The notes beneath the pieces were generated by a model. The model ran no database searches. It saw nothing but the letters and a program-made list of their open reading frames with translations, and had not been told where the DNA came from. This document shows positions 53,551 through 63,836 of a DNA stretch of 64,000 nt, one piece after another; within the stretch, counting starts at the first letter, position 1, and every line of letters begins with the position of its first letter. This stretch comes from Ligula intestinalis (Eukaryota; Platyhelminthes; Cestoda; Diphyllobothriidea; Diphyllobothriidae), in contig JAYGXS010000004.1 of assembly GCA_036362985.1 (NCBI GenBank), positions 861,342 through 925,341 on the forward strand. The letters run 5' to 3'. The position numbers and the translations under genes are program-made.

Positions 53551-55689
53551 AAAAATGGGTACTTTAAATAAAAATTCAAAAGCAACGATGAATTGAAAAA
53601 GGAGATGTGGGTTTACTAAAATTATACTGTATCGGACTTTTACCTTCCTTCTGTAAACAGTCATCATGCATAGATATGGGTATGATCTCAGCGCGACTGC
53701 TCAAAAAAGGCATACTGTAGATGGGGTACAAATATGTAATCGAAACGGACTTCATCTTTGCCTCGCCAGCGGTCATTTTTTGTGACTACACATCGGATAT
53801 TTATTCAAACCAGGGCAACAGTCTCCCTACGCATACTTCACATAGCAGACTGCTTGCTTTGCAGTAATAAGCATTTTTTCTTACCACAAAGTTACGGCAC
53901 AGTCCATCCGCGTTGCACTTTCTACACAGATATCATTGGCTGCTTACGGTTACTTCTAGTTTTATCTATTGAGCTTAGTTTAGTTCACACCATGGTAGTT
54001 AAGTTAGCTTAGTTTAGTTTTTGCTTTTTTAATGTGTTTGCTTCGGTTCATTTTATATAAGTGTAGTTTCAGCCCTGTCCCTCCCGTGGCCGACACCAAC
54101 GCTACAAGACGATTTCATATCACCTACAGCCAAGAATGGCGGTCGCCCAACCAACATGCCGACCATTTGCGCAGATTGAAAAAGTCCGCAATGGCCAACT
54201 AACGCACAACAAAGAAATTACTGATTTTTGTACACTTTCAAAATTTCACCGTTTGCAACGTTAGGGCCCTGAAGAAGAGTTGCCAAAATGCATGCTTTGC
54301 CTGACAAATTGACTTTTCAAGTTAAGATTTGCTTTATTATTTAGTCTTATTGATTCTTTTCTAGTTCTTTGCGCCTTTCCGCAAGCTGTGCAGTTTTTGT
54401 TTCTCACAGGTTGTATTTTTTCATTTATTTATCGTGCTCTTTTGCTACTAAACCTTACGTTATTGAAAAAAGTTTTCCTGTTTTTTCGTCTACTTTTAGA
54501 TGCTCAACTGTATTAATATGGCTTTTTTCCACATATTTTCCACCCACTTAGCCCAAAACCAGACTGATACTTAAATCGCAATGGGCGCATACATATCCGA
54601 CTGGTTACGAAGGTCACGGGCAGGCAACCAAGCCCCAGATCGAAGTCGGCCAATAGCAGAAAAAAGGACGACATGAAATGCGGATAGGTTTACAGGGCTA
54701 AGCCTCGCTTTATTGAGCCGATCAAAACCCTGCGAACTAGCAAGGACTTGGAACCGAAGCTTGCGCTTTCGTACCGCGCCGATAACTCGCACAGATTGGC
54801 ATTAGCAGATGAGTCATAAGCACTCCATCAAACGGAGATTTATTAACGCCTCGACAACTGTTATGTTCTGTATGTGGGCTAGTTGCTCAAAGCAGACCGG
54901 GTGCACATTAATATATTAGCTTCGCCCAGCAAACGCATCTCCCAGGCGGGACAAAGTTCACAAGCAGGCAAAAAATGCTAAGCTGAACTCTGTCTAGTTA
55001 TAATTGCAGAGAGAATAACATTTTGCATGAAGTCGGTGGCCAATTTTCTGCAGCCTTAACCAAAATCTGTAAAGCAATTTAGGATTAAAATTGGTCACTT
55101 AATTTAAATTGCAATATTTGTCGTCTTAGAGCATACTTATAACGTGTTTCAGACATAACGGCTTTAAAACTCCTCATTCGATATAAAATAGGTACCTTTG
55201 TAGGTTGAATTCTTTTTCTATAGGTTTTCAAGGTGATAAAACTAGCCCAATATATTTTGTAGAAAACCTAAGAAAAGGTATAATTTTTGAAATCAGTTGA
55301 TTGAGAAATCACATTCTTACTCGAAGAAATGATATGCAGAGACTTAACAAATACTTTTAAATTCCCGAAAATGTATGAATCTGGGTTGCCATTTAGCTGG
55401 GGGAAGATTTCACATCATTTTATCCCATTTTGAAGATATAATATAGTCCTATACAGTTGGGCAGTAGGTGCGAACTATACCTTTTACCTCATAAAGCATA
55501 TTAAAAAACGATGTGACTTGAACAGAATTTGTACAGTCTTTAAAAATCTCTCAACTGGGGACCTTTCAATTCTACAATATTCTTCCACTGAGTAGCATTT
55601 TCGAAGAAAATTTCACCTTCTAGCATCTTTGTTCATAAAAGAATGTCATTTTACTGTTTTCTTTTTAATACATATTTGCATATGAATAT
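53551..55689. other. No recognisable gene over 2.1 kb
   Basis: Includes a TTAGTTTAG-rich stretch (53950-54070) and a short GC-richer interval at 54560-54830. The minus frame there (54571-54792) has no recognisable domain. Confidence 0.5.
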
Positions 55690-56240
55690 GAAAAATCGGC
55701 AAAAGTTTAGCTTATGTAGGCCCACTCACATACCCCTAATCCCAGCATTTCTCCTGCAAAAACGATGGTAATAGAGTTTTGGGGCTGAGGAAATAGGACA
55801 GGCAGAGAAGGACATTTTAAGAAGTTGTTCTGCATGTAAATTTAAAGTGTGCACGTTGCTTTGCGCTGCGGACTATACTTATCTAACTGCAGAATGGTAA
55901 GTTGGGCTTCATGTATGTTGATATAGACAACCTTCAAACTATCATTTAATTTTTTGGGAAATTCAAGAAATCTGCAGTTTGATGATCGGGTTTTTCCGCT
56001 ATCACTTAAACGTCAATACAGATTAGGAGAATCTACAGATATAAATCAACAACACTTCTAAATACAGTAAAATACAAATGCATTTAGAATTTATTAAAGT
56101 ACATTCCACTACATGTCCTAATTCCCCACTCATAAAAACCTATGACCACCTTTTTTCGTAGGAAAACATGTAGGGAATAGGGATTCATGAATGGTCCTAC
56201 ATAAGCTACCGTTGCTGAAAAATCTATGGAGAAAATGCAA
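55690..56240 (+). repeat. Direct repeat F, copy 2
   Basis: Same orientation as 52930-53550, 2.7 kb away. Confidence 0.75.
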
Positions 56241-56799
56241 ACCAATGAATTACTAATGTTATATTGATCAAGATTTTGTAAGTACGTTCGTTCAGACGAT
56301 GAAATTCTGTTGGATGAAAATTCCACTCAAGGCTGTCATCTACAATACTGGCGACACAGGTACTGAATAAAAAGGCCACACAGATGTTTCGTCGCTATTC
56401 TGCCGCTTATTGATTAAGTCATGAGGGTTCCGCATCTCCACTTGGACCCTAAGCTTTACTAGTTGATACAACGGTTTTATAATTTCAGTTTTTTACTTTC
56501 CTTCTGAAATCGGCATAGACTGACACAAGGACTTCAACTCTACAACTCTTTAATATACTGACCTATACCGTGCTAAAAAATAATTTCAGGAGAAATTAAA
56601 AAGCTGAAGTTCCACTTAAACTATTTGTTCCTAATCTACGGCGCACTGTTGCTCAAACTTGCATGAGATCGGGCACAGCCTGTATACAAACAAATTTCAA
56701 AAATTTTCTAAGTAGGTACTTTTTAACAATTTTGTGGTTTTCATTCATAGAACATTGTATCCTTCAATTTTCTAAAGCTACCTTTAATGCATACAGCCT
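56241..56799. other. AT-rich, no gene
   Basis: Nothing supported. Confidence 0.6.
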
Positions 56800-57290
56800 G
56801 TTCCACATCTGTTACAATATTTTATGAGACATATGTGACTTCTTCTGCAAACCGTAGGAGAAAACGTACTTTTCTTAAAACAGGATGTGCACAGCGCGCG
56901 GTATTTACACCTTGAATTCAAGTGCAGCCGTCAGTAGGTTTCACAATTATTCTTTTAAAATCGAAAGGTACTCTTCCTTTTAGTATGAAATTTGAAGAAG
57001 GCATAAGTTCCCAATAAACGACTACAAGGAATATTTTTTGTGCATGTTTTCCACAAAATATGCTTAAATTTATAAAGGCAGTCAAATCAATTATGGAAAT
57101 GCAAACTACTTAAGTAGCCACTTTTTGCAGTACATACCTTTTTCAGCATCCTATTGTGAATTAACTGACTTCAGAATAGACTACACGATAATCAGTATTA
57201 CAGCCTTACTCAATGTCGATTCGCGAGTGTATGTCAATCGTTCGCAAATGTCAGCATGTTGCAGAAATTCCAATCCGTACTATATTATGT
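56800..57290 (+). repeat. Long-inverted-arm element, copy 3 (one arm)
   Basis: Matches the centre and right arm of copy 2: GGAGAAAACGTACTTTTCTTA, ACAGGATGTGCACAG, TTTATAAAGGCAGTCAAATCA, CACGATAATCAGTATTACAG, and GTCAGCATGTTGCAGAAATT. The left arm is missing. It lies on the 3' side of the dynein light chain exon, so probably inside that gene's intron. Confidence 0.72.
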
Positions 57291-57813
57291 CATCTATGCG
57301 AGTAGATAATCAGAAACAGCTGCTACTTTTGGCCGGACAATGGACAGGATATGAACCTTTTTCTCATCTTTCAGGCAGAACCTGAGATGGATGCAGTTTC
57401 GCTGTACTCTTCATATTCCGTCCAAACAGTTAGTGGAATGTGGTGGAGAGTAGGAGCATTGTACAGCGTCTAATTAGAACATGCTTAACTATAAAGACGA
57501 AGGAAGATTGTCGTCCAAGACGAAGAGGCTGTAATGAACATTTTTAACTTATAAGCCATGGGCATCTAGCCAATGATACCCCACATTTAGAGTTCATGCT
57601 GCTCGAACAAGTCACTCACGGTTTTTGCTGTTTCTTCCCTTCCTAAGGCAGAATTGGACGCGTAGGATGCGTGACACAATTGCTACTTGCAACCGAAAGA
57701 CAAAAATAGTCTGGCCAGGGGTAGATCGAGAATTTACTGTCAAAAAATGCTAAGAACTTTAAATATATGCAAATATATGTATATAAGGAAGAGGGAGTGA
57801 GTTCCCGACATAC

Positions 57814-58004
57814 CTGCCGAAATTGCTGCCCACTATGCACTGCCAATTGCCCGGATAGCGTTCCTGCATGCACTGACGGATGTAAGCTGCAATCTTCTGG
57901 TTATCCGTGCGACCGTGCATAGCCTCTGCGGCGCTCTCCACCGCGTACTGTTGCATGGACTCGGACATGTCTGTGGTCTTCACCTGTGCCCTGCGGTACG
58001 GCAT
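57814..58004 (-). CDS. Dynein light chain (LC8/DYNLL-like), first coding exon
   Basis: The only host protein-coding exon I can support. From ATG at 58004 the exon encodes 63 residues plus two bases: VKTTDMSESMQQYAVE aligns with the LC8 start, KIAAYIRQCMQERY with its second helix, and NWQCIVGSNFG with the highly conserved WHCIVGRNFG strand. The frame then meets CAG|GTATGT, a good splice donor (GT at 57813-57812), exactly where the conserved NFGSYV continues. The exon ends in AG, so Ser can be completed by the next exon (phase 2). LC8 proteins are about 89 residues and act as dimeric hubs in dynein motors; flatworms have many, several of them tegument-associated. The last 25 or so residues were not found at lower coordinates. 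Confidence 0.85.
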
Positions 58005-58675
58005 CGTGTCTCGCTCTTCTGTATAATGGTGCTTCTACCTTATTTACTGGTGTCGACGGTTTTTCTGGCGGTGACAGTGCTGTGCTCATACACATCATCA
58101 TTCGCGCAGCAGCCATCATTGGTCGCGCGCTGACCTTGCAACTGGCTTCGAATAGGGTGACAGGAGTATTGCACTACTTGAGTCCCGACTTACGTGAGTC
58201 TGGGATGCGTCACCCGCCGTTATGTCTAGCGCGTGGGTGCAGACACTACACGTGCATGCCTGCGTGTGTGTGTGGTGTAGGTCATATGACTCTTACATAG
58301 AGTCCCGAGTGTGCTCAGGTGTGTCTTCATGTGTGCGTAGCTGGAACAGAAATTGGCACCCACTGCGGAGCAACGCTTTCATTTTGAAACGAAATACCAG
58401 GTGGCTTCGTTTGGACCCAGGCTTCCGTGTTCAAAAATAGCACTGACAAATTAAAGTGTGCTGACACACACAAGAAAACATGGGGGTAAAAGGAGTGGAA
58501 ATGGAGGGAAAAAGTTCAAGGAAACGATTTGTAGAAGTAATAGTAATAGTAATACAATTCAAATAAGTAGTCATAATGGTATTAGCTTTATTTATATTAG
58601 AATAAACAGCAGTAATAGTTTTTTATTGTGTTATAAGTACGAGTAGCATTATTAGTACACATAGTTTTATTGGAC
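58005..58675. other. 5' flank of the dynein light chain exon; no other gene
   Basis: Holds the probable 5' UTR or promoter of the minus-strand gene. Frames on the plus strand here are complements of the exon or chance. TG-rich near 58260; TAGTAA repeats at 58530-58555. Confidence 0.5.
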
Positions 58676-58800
58676 CCAATTATGAAAAAAACTCGAGGCG
58701 TTCGGCTGGATTGGAACCCGCGTATCAGAGAAGGCCTTTACCGGAAGCCAACGCTCTAAACGCTAAGCTACAAATGCCCCGCCGCATGCCATGAATTTAA
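58676..58800 (-). mobile_element. SINE-2 (tRNA-like), inverted copy
   Basis: The minus strand reads GGGGCATTTGTAGCTTAGCG and TTTAGAGCGTTGGCTTCC (A box), ATACGCGGGTTCCAATCCAG (B box), then CGAACGCCTCGAG and a TTTTT-rich end with AATTGGG. No 3' CCA or acceptor-stem pairing, so it is a SINE and not a tRNA gene. Confidence 0.75.
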
Positions 58801-58841
58801 TTCCACTTGGGTCGATATTACCAGCCCAGCTCATGGCGCGA

Positions 58842-59000
58842 GGTAGGGCATTTGTTGCTTAGCGGTTAGAGCATTGGCTTCCGTTACAGGCCTTCTCTGA
58901 TATGTGGGTTCAAATCCAACCAAACGCCTCGAGTCTTTTCACAATTGGGTTAACTCAAATTAAGCAAATCTGCCAAAACCGCCTAATAATTAAGTCAGTC
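58842..59000 (+). mobile_element. SINE-2, direct copy
   Basis: GGGCATTTGTTGCTTAGCGG, TTAGAGCATTGGCTTCCG, TATGTGGGTTCAAATCCAAC, CAAACGCCTCGAGTC, CACAATTGGG. Mirror image of 58676-58800 across about 45 bases. Confidence 0.78.
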
Positions 59001-59094
59001 TAGTATTTATTTTGGTGGAATCAAAATGATTGCTTAGGAAACCCTGATTGGGCAATCAGCTTGCTGTTCCGTATTGGTGGATTCCATATGGGTG

Positions 59095-59220
59095 GTAAAG
59101 TTGGGTGGGTAATATCGACCTTAGGCCTTCTCTGGTACGCGGGTTCAAATCCAGCCAAACGCCGCGAGCTTTTTCGCAATTGGGAAAGTTCAAATTAAGC
59201 AAATATGCCAAACCTCCTAG
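59095..59220 (+). mobile_element. SINE-2 partial copy
   Basis: GGGTGGGTAATATCGACC then AGGCCTTCTCTGGTACGCGG, GTTCAAATCCAGCCAAACGCC, and TTCAAATTAAGCAAATATGCC as in the copy above. The A-box half is deleted. Confidence 0.72.
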
Positions 59221-59224
59221 TAAG

Positions 59225-59380
59225 TATTGGTAGTGGCCATCGTACTAGTGGTTGTTTTGGTAATGTTGATATCAGTATTTGTTGTTGAGGTAGTAATAGT
59301 AGTATTCGTAGTAAGTGATAATATTAGAAGTATTTGTGGATGTAGTAGTAGTAGTATTAGCTGTAGTAGTGGTCAACGAT
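59225..59380 (+). repeat. TAG/TAGT microsatellite-like stretch
   Basis: Irregular GTAGTAGTAGTATTAG-type repeats. Confidence 0.8.
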
Positions 59381-59589
59381 TCAAGCGTTGGAAGGCTAGA
59401 ATGAGGTATACACTTGTACGTCTATTTTAGCATAATCTCGCACTTAGCACATATTAACGTCTCTGCTCTTGAGCACATTGTGGACCTCATCGCAATCGAT
59501 GATCATACAACACATACAGTGGTAAGTATTGTTGTTGTGTTAGAAAATCTTGTATCTGCCTGCTTCTGAGCAAATTATGGACTTCATCG

Positions 59590-59800
59590 AAATTTATGGT
59601 TGAAGAAGCAGTAGTTGTTGTGTTAGTAGCAGAAGTTGTGGTATTAGTAATATTAGTAGTAGTAGTAGCAGTCTTTGTGGTAGTATGAGTAGTAGCAGCA
59701 GCACCAGTAGTACTAATAGTTTTAATTGTGGTAGTAGTTGTTGCGGTAGTAGAAATAGTAGTAACAATCGCAGTTATAGTGGTAATAGTAGCATGAATAC
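59590..59800 (+). repeat. TAG/TTG microsatellite-like stretch
   Basis: GTAGTAGTAGTAGCAG and similar units. The 126-codon minus frame over it (Thr-rich) is a product of the repeat. Confidence 0.85.
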
Positions 59801-60039
59801 TTTTATTAATGTACGTAGTAGTCTTTGAGTCCACAAAGAGGCAGATATAAAGAGCGTACAAACTCAAGTTACAGATAAAGGACCTGCTGCGCTGATGGAT
59901 CCGAATCCTCCGTCCGTTTAAATTTACTGCCCCCCTTTACTCTCAGTTCGTAAGCATGAGTTAGCCCTATTTTAAGAGGCGTCTGTGATATATAACCTGT
60001 GTAAGATAAATTTTTTCAGTACTAGAGACACACCATTTC

Positions 60040-60346
60040 AAGGCTATCATGCGCAACTGGGTCATGAGAATCAGGAACTGACTAAATCCCAGTGAGCAGT
60101 CGGGCGTAGTGGATCGTTATGCCATGCCTACACTGTCCTCAAAATTGCCCAGTACAGACTGGATGCATACTTGGTTTGCGCATACACGAATATAAGCTGG
60201 CTGTAGGATTGGGTGACGCTTTATCACAAGTGGCTGTTCACAACTATAAGGCGGGTCATGCGTTTAAATTCGCCGCTGCAAGGATAATCTCCCACACTGG
60301 CAGCAAGATAGGCCGAGCATTGATTAAAGCCTGGGCCTTAGATTAG
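60040..60346 (+). pseudogene. PLE GIY-YIG endonuclease C-terminus
   Basis: After WVMRIRN and a TGA the frame reads LNPSEQSGVVDRYAMPCLHC, QTGCILGLRIHEYKLAVGLGD, then HNYKAGHAFKFAAARIISHT and GRALIKAWALD to a natural stop. It pairs residue for residue with 46800-47119. The YTGRPR strand is PVQTGCI here, and one stop is present upstream. No catalytic activity expected. Confidence 0.83.
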
Positions 60347-60487
60347 AACTCAGTCAATTGTTTTATAGATCTGGCGCCGGCATACATGGCTTTGCGCAGG
60401 CGTCTCCGGACTGACATCATTGATGTTTAATTGGCCCTTGCCCCCTCTAACTCTTGCTGATTTTCTTGTTCGTTGACTCTGTTGTCT

Positions 60488-60521
60488 CTGATGATGGAAT
60501 CCAGTAAGAGTTCATAAGCTC
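60488..60521 (+). ncRNA. Hammerhead-like motif, GAAA block altered
   Basis: CTGATGA 60488-60494, T, stem II GGAATC with GAGTTC (one mismatch), loop CAGTAA, ATAA for GAAA, GC, TC. Confidence 0.45.
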
Positions 60522-60576
60522 AGATGACTAAAACTAGGATTTAAGTGATCGAAATGTCTCCTTCTTCTCTACCAGG

Positions 60577-61089
60577 GCAGTGACTATAAGGTTAGCCAAA
60601 TCATTTTTGTGTTGTCAGCAGACGCTAATAGAACCACTACCATTTCCCTGGCCGACAGCGACGCCAAGTGGCGATCCCACATCACCCTACCTCTGCGTGC
60701 AACTGACAGTATTTTTAACTCCACGTACTCAGCCCGTGACTAATGATAACGTTTCATCCTAATTGCCACCCTCCCTATGGGTAATGAGCTCTACAAGCCA
60801 CTCCCTCTACTAGAGGATTCAGCGTGGAAGACTCTCAAACTTCTGTTGGATAGTAATCTGATTGATACCAAAACTGCTTTATCGCTAAAATTCAGATGTT
60901 CCCATATTCCACGACTCTATGGATTACCAAAAAACCCATATCAAGGGTATTCCTTTATGACCCATTCTTTCTATGTTTAACTCACCCTTTCATAGACTAG
61001 CGCATTATCTAGTGAAGGAATTAGAGCCAATTCGCAATATATTTTCGAATCACACATTAAACGCCAGTTTCCATATTATCGACGAAATT
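60577..61089 (+). pseudogene. PLE reverse transcriptase, N-terminal half (split by a LINE)
   Basis: 60777-60980 reads LYKPLPLLEDSAWKTLKLLL, then IPRLYGLPKNPYQGYSF, the PLE fingers block (KIYGLPKIHK in related elements). A frameshift near 60970 leads to SPFHRLAHYLVKELEPIRNI and FSNHTLNASFHIIDEI, ending exactly where LINE-A copy 3 starts. The following residues (NIHGN, then DVESLFTNVPL, motif A) resume at 63843 after the LINE. Upstream (60577-60776) are traces of the PLE N-terminal region. In a live element this would be the telomerase-like reverse transcriptase. Confidence 0.88.
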
Positions 61090-63836
61090 ATCAGTATCAG
61101 TATCAGTTTATTGAGGGAAAGATAGGCGAATGCCTTTGAACTCCCTGTTGGTAACAGGATGATGTGAAATAAGTTGATACAAAGAAAAATCTAAACTTTA
61201 CGACAGTTACATGTTCCGGGAAGACAGTCTTCACAAAAATATAACAGAAAAATACAGAAAAATATATGACTACTCGCAAATCGCGAGTAGTATAATTTGA
61301 TGCAGTGGATGTGATAAACAATGTGATTCATTTGTAAGTGATTCATTGGAATCTGATGGAGGAGTTTTCACCTTCGTTGCGTTTGCACTTGATACATGTC
61401 CAGTCTTCTCTTAAATGCATGGACACTAGTGGAGAGGACAACCTCTTCTGGAAGAGCGTTCCACGCTGAAACTATTCTGTTGGTAAAGAAAAATTTTCTT
61501 CCGTCGATCCTTGCTTTGCCCGGGCGTAGTTTAAGGGAATGCCCGCGCAAAGTTGGCGTGTTAGCCTGGGCAAAGAAATCATCAGGAACGAAACAACAAT
61601 GCAGCTTATTCATAATACGGAACGTTAATATGAGGTCCCCCCGGAGTTGTCTGTAGGTAAGGGGAAATAGGTCGAGGATTGACAGTCTGCTTTCATAGGG
61701 CAATGTTCCTAGACCTTTGACCATCTTTGTCGCTCGCCTCTGGACCTTCTCTAAGACAGTACAGTCTTTGACAGTCCAAGGTCTCCATGCCTGTATAGCG
61801 AACTCCAGGTGCGGCCGAATGAAGCTTCCAAAGATTTTGGAAAAGCTGTCTTTTTCAAACCCCATAAAGGCTCGTCTAATCAGTTGTAACATAGATCTGG
61901 CCGACTTCGCCGCCTTCGTACAGTTCAGCGTTGGCTTGAGTGAAGAAGTTATCCACACACCCAAGTCCTTCTGACTCTCAACTTGTTGCAACGGAGTACC
62001 GTTTAAAGAATAGACTTTCGTGCAGGATGCTCTAAAACTGCCGATTTGAAGAAAGTTACATTTACTAACATTGAAAGGCATAAGCCAAAGCTTTGACCAG
62101 TCCTCCAATCTGTTCAAGTTGGCTTGTAGATGGTTTTCGTCTGCCGTACTTTGGACAAATTTCCATAATTTGATGTCATCGGCGAACAAGGTGACTTCAC
62201 AGTCTAGCTCCCTGACACAGTCGTTGATGAAGACGAGGAACAATATGGGACCTAAAACTGAGCCCTGTGGGACGCCACTCACCACAGGTAAACCTGAGGA
62301 CTGCTGGCGACCGACTTGGACTCTTTGTGACCGTCCTGTCAAAAAGTGTTGGATCCATAGGAGGAGGTTCCCGCGAACGCCTGCGCTGCGCAGCTTAAGC
62401 AGCAGGCGTTGATGAGGGACGGTATCGAACGCCTTTTTGAAGTCAATGTAGATCGCATGCACCGTTTTGCCCTCGTCACGTGCTTTGGTCCAACTATCAA
62501 GTGAGAATAGCAGATTGGTAAGACAGGACCTACCACTGCGAAAACCGTGTTGGGCATCGGAAAGGAGGTGATTCTGCTCGAGGAACTGCATCAACGCCTT
62601 CTTAATGATTTTTTCCATGATTTTGCAACAAATGGAGGTAAGGCTCACCGGCCTGTAATTATTTGCGGACGCTCGGCTGCCACTCTTGAAAAGTGGGATG
62701 ATCGTCGCTGTCTTCCAATCAGATGGTAGGCAGCCCGTAACAAATGACGCCTGGAAGATTAGGGCTAACGGCTTGGCCATTTCAGAAGCTAGCTCCTTCA
62801 ACAGCTTGGCCGGGATTGCATCGGGGCCTGGGGAGGTCGATTCTTTCAATTTACGAAGCTCATTCTTAACTACATCTTCGGTGAAGAGGACTGTATCAAT
62901 AGATGGGATTGAATTGTCTTCATAAGTGTGGGATAGAAAACCGGGTTCAGTCACTTCGACGGACCGGAAGAACTGAGAGAGATGGTCAGCTTTATCCTTG
63001 TCGTCTGAGATTTCGGCACCTTCGGCAGTTCGCAGTAGGGGGATAGGATCCTTATTCCGCGTGCTCTGTCTTATATAACTGTACAGGACTTTGGGGTTAA
63101 CCATAGTTCGGTTTAAGAGATCCTCTTCGAACTGCTGTCGAGCTCTGACAATAAGACGTTTGACCCGGTTCCTCTGCATTTTGTACCTATTAAGAGATTC
63201 AGGTGACCTATTAATTCGGTACTTTTTAAAGAGTTTTCCCTTCTTGTTAACTTCGGTTTTTAAGGATGGATTCAGCCAGCGAGGCCTGTTCGTAAGTTTT
63301 CGGCGAGTGATAGGGCAGTGGCTAGAGATGAGATTTTGGACTATCTCTTTGAACTGTTCCCAAGCTTCTTCAACGTTGTCGGAGAGTGTGGATGCCCAGT
63401 CTATGAAACAGAGATCATGTTTCATTTGCTCGAAATCACCACGCCAGATATTAGGACGGAGGTCTTGTGGTTGGGCAGGCGAAGAAAATAAACTGTATTC
63501 CCACATGAGAACTACATGGTCACTTTGGCCTAGTGGGGGTAAGCAATCCACAATGTCGATATTGTCGAGCGACTTAGTGAGCACAAGGTCGAGGCAGTTC
63601 ATCCGCTGGCCTTCACGAATTCTTGTGGGAAATGTGACGTGCTGGGTGAGAAGTAGGGATTGGGTTATATTCAGGAGCTGGTGGTCGAATGCCGATTCAG
63701 GGCAATCAGCTGAGGAGGAGCCCCAGTTGATGGTAGGAGCGTTGAAGTCTCCAACAATAAGGGTATTTGGTCGCGTAGCGAGGGTTTTAAGCTCATCCAG
63801 CAATAGGGCATCGGCCGCAGGATTGTTCCTTAGGCA
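61090..63836 (-). mobile_element. LINE-A copy 3, 5'-truncated, inserted in a PLE
   Basis: The 3' end is at 61090 with ATCAGT units (complement of ACTGAT), the 5' truncation at about 63836, and the host PLE reading frame continues on both sides. The 3' UTR (61090-61367) is half the length of that in copy 2. No target duplication longer than two or three bases can be seen. Confidence 0.93.
61368..63836 (-). CDS. LINE-A ORF2, 5'-truncated but fully open
   Basis: About 820 codons without a stop, running from LRNNPAADALLLDELK to the natural end after MYQVQTQRR. There is no start: the frame begins at the truncation. The second half of the endonuclease is present (VGDFNAP near 63745, QSDHVVL near 63520), followed by the linker, SPGPDAIPAKLLKEL, the fingers block NNYRPVSL, DFKKAFDTVPH (motif A), VPQGSVLGPILF, FADDIKLW near 62175-62187, and the C-terminal domain with WRPWTVKDCTVLEKVQRR. 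All reverse transcriptase catalytic residues are present. The first half of the endonuclease, including the catalytic Glu, is lost, so it is unlikely to mobilise itself. The intact frame implies a recent insertion. Confidence 0.93.
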   Translation of the reverse strand, partial: CLRNNPAADALLLDELKTLATRPNTLIVGDFNAPTINWGSSSADCPESAFDHQLLNITQSLLLTQHVTFPTRIREGQRMNCLDLVLTKSLDNIDIVDCLPPLGQSDHVVLMWEYSLFSSPAQPQDLRPNIWRGDFEQMKHDLCFIDWASTLSDNVEEAWEQFKEIVQNLISSHCPITRRKLTNRPRWLNPSLKTEVNKKGKLFKKYRINRSPESLNRYKMQRNRVKRLIVRARQQFEEDLLNRTMVNPKVLYSYIRQSTRNKDPIPLLRTAEGAEISDDKDKADHLSQFFRSVEVTEPGFLSHTYEDNSIPSIDTVLFTEDVVKNELRKLKESTSPGPDAIPAKLLKELASEMAKPLALIFQASFVTGCLPSDWKTATIIPLFKSGSRASANNYRPVSLTSICCKIMEKIIKKALMQFLEQNHLLSDAQHGFRSGRSCLTNLLFSLDSWTKARDEGKTVHAIYIDFKKAFDTVPHQRLLLKLRSAGVRGNLLLWIQHFLTGRSQRVQVGRQQSSGLPVVSGVPQGSVLGPILFLVFINDCVRELDCEVTLFADDIKLWKFVQSTADENHLQANLNRLEDWSKLWLMPFNVSKCNFLQIGSFRASCTKVYSLNGTPLQQVESQKDLGVWITSSLKPTLNCTKAAKSARSMLQLIRRAFMGFEKDSFSKIFGSFIRPHLEFAIQAWRPWTVKDCTVLEKVQRRATKMVKGLGTLPYESRLSILDLFPLTYRQLRGDLILTFRIMNKLHCCFVPDDFFAQANTPTLRGHSLKLRPGKARIDGRKFFFTNRIVSAWNALPEEVVLSTSVHAFKRRLDMYQVQTQRR

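Larger units (their letters stand above)
60040..60575 (+). mobile_element. PLE type-F 3' end
   Basis: Endonuclease remnant (60040-60346) followed by a tail (60350-60575) matching 47150-47290. It ends directly before the start of another PLE reading the same way, giving a head-to-tail pair. Confidence 0.83.

Noticed and set aside
54571..54830. 73-codon minus frame in a GC-richer patch as a host exon
   Set aside because: No recognisable family and no clear splice signals.
58684..58800. Possible tRNA gene
   Set aside because: A and B boxes are present, but acceptor ends do not pair and the sequence continues as a repeat found three times; treated as SINE-2.
59487..59867. 126-codon Thr-rich minus frame
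   Set aside because: Translation of a TAG-type microsatellite.
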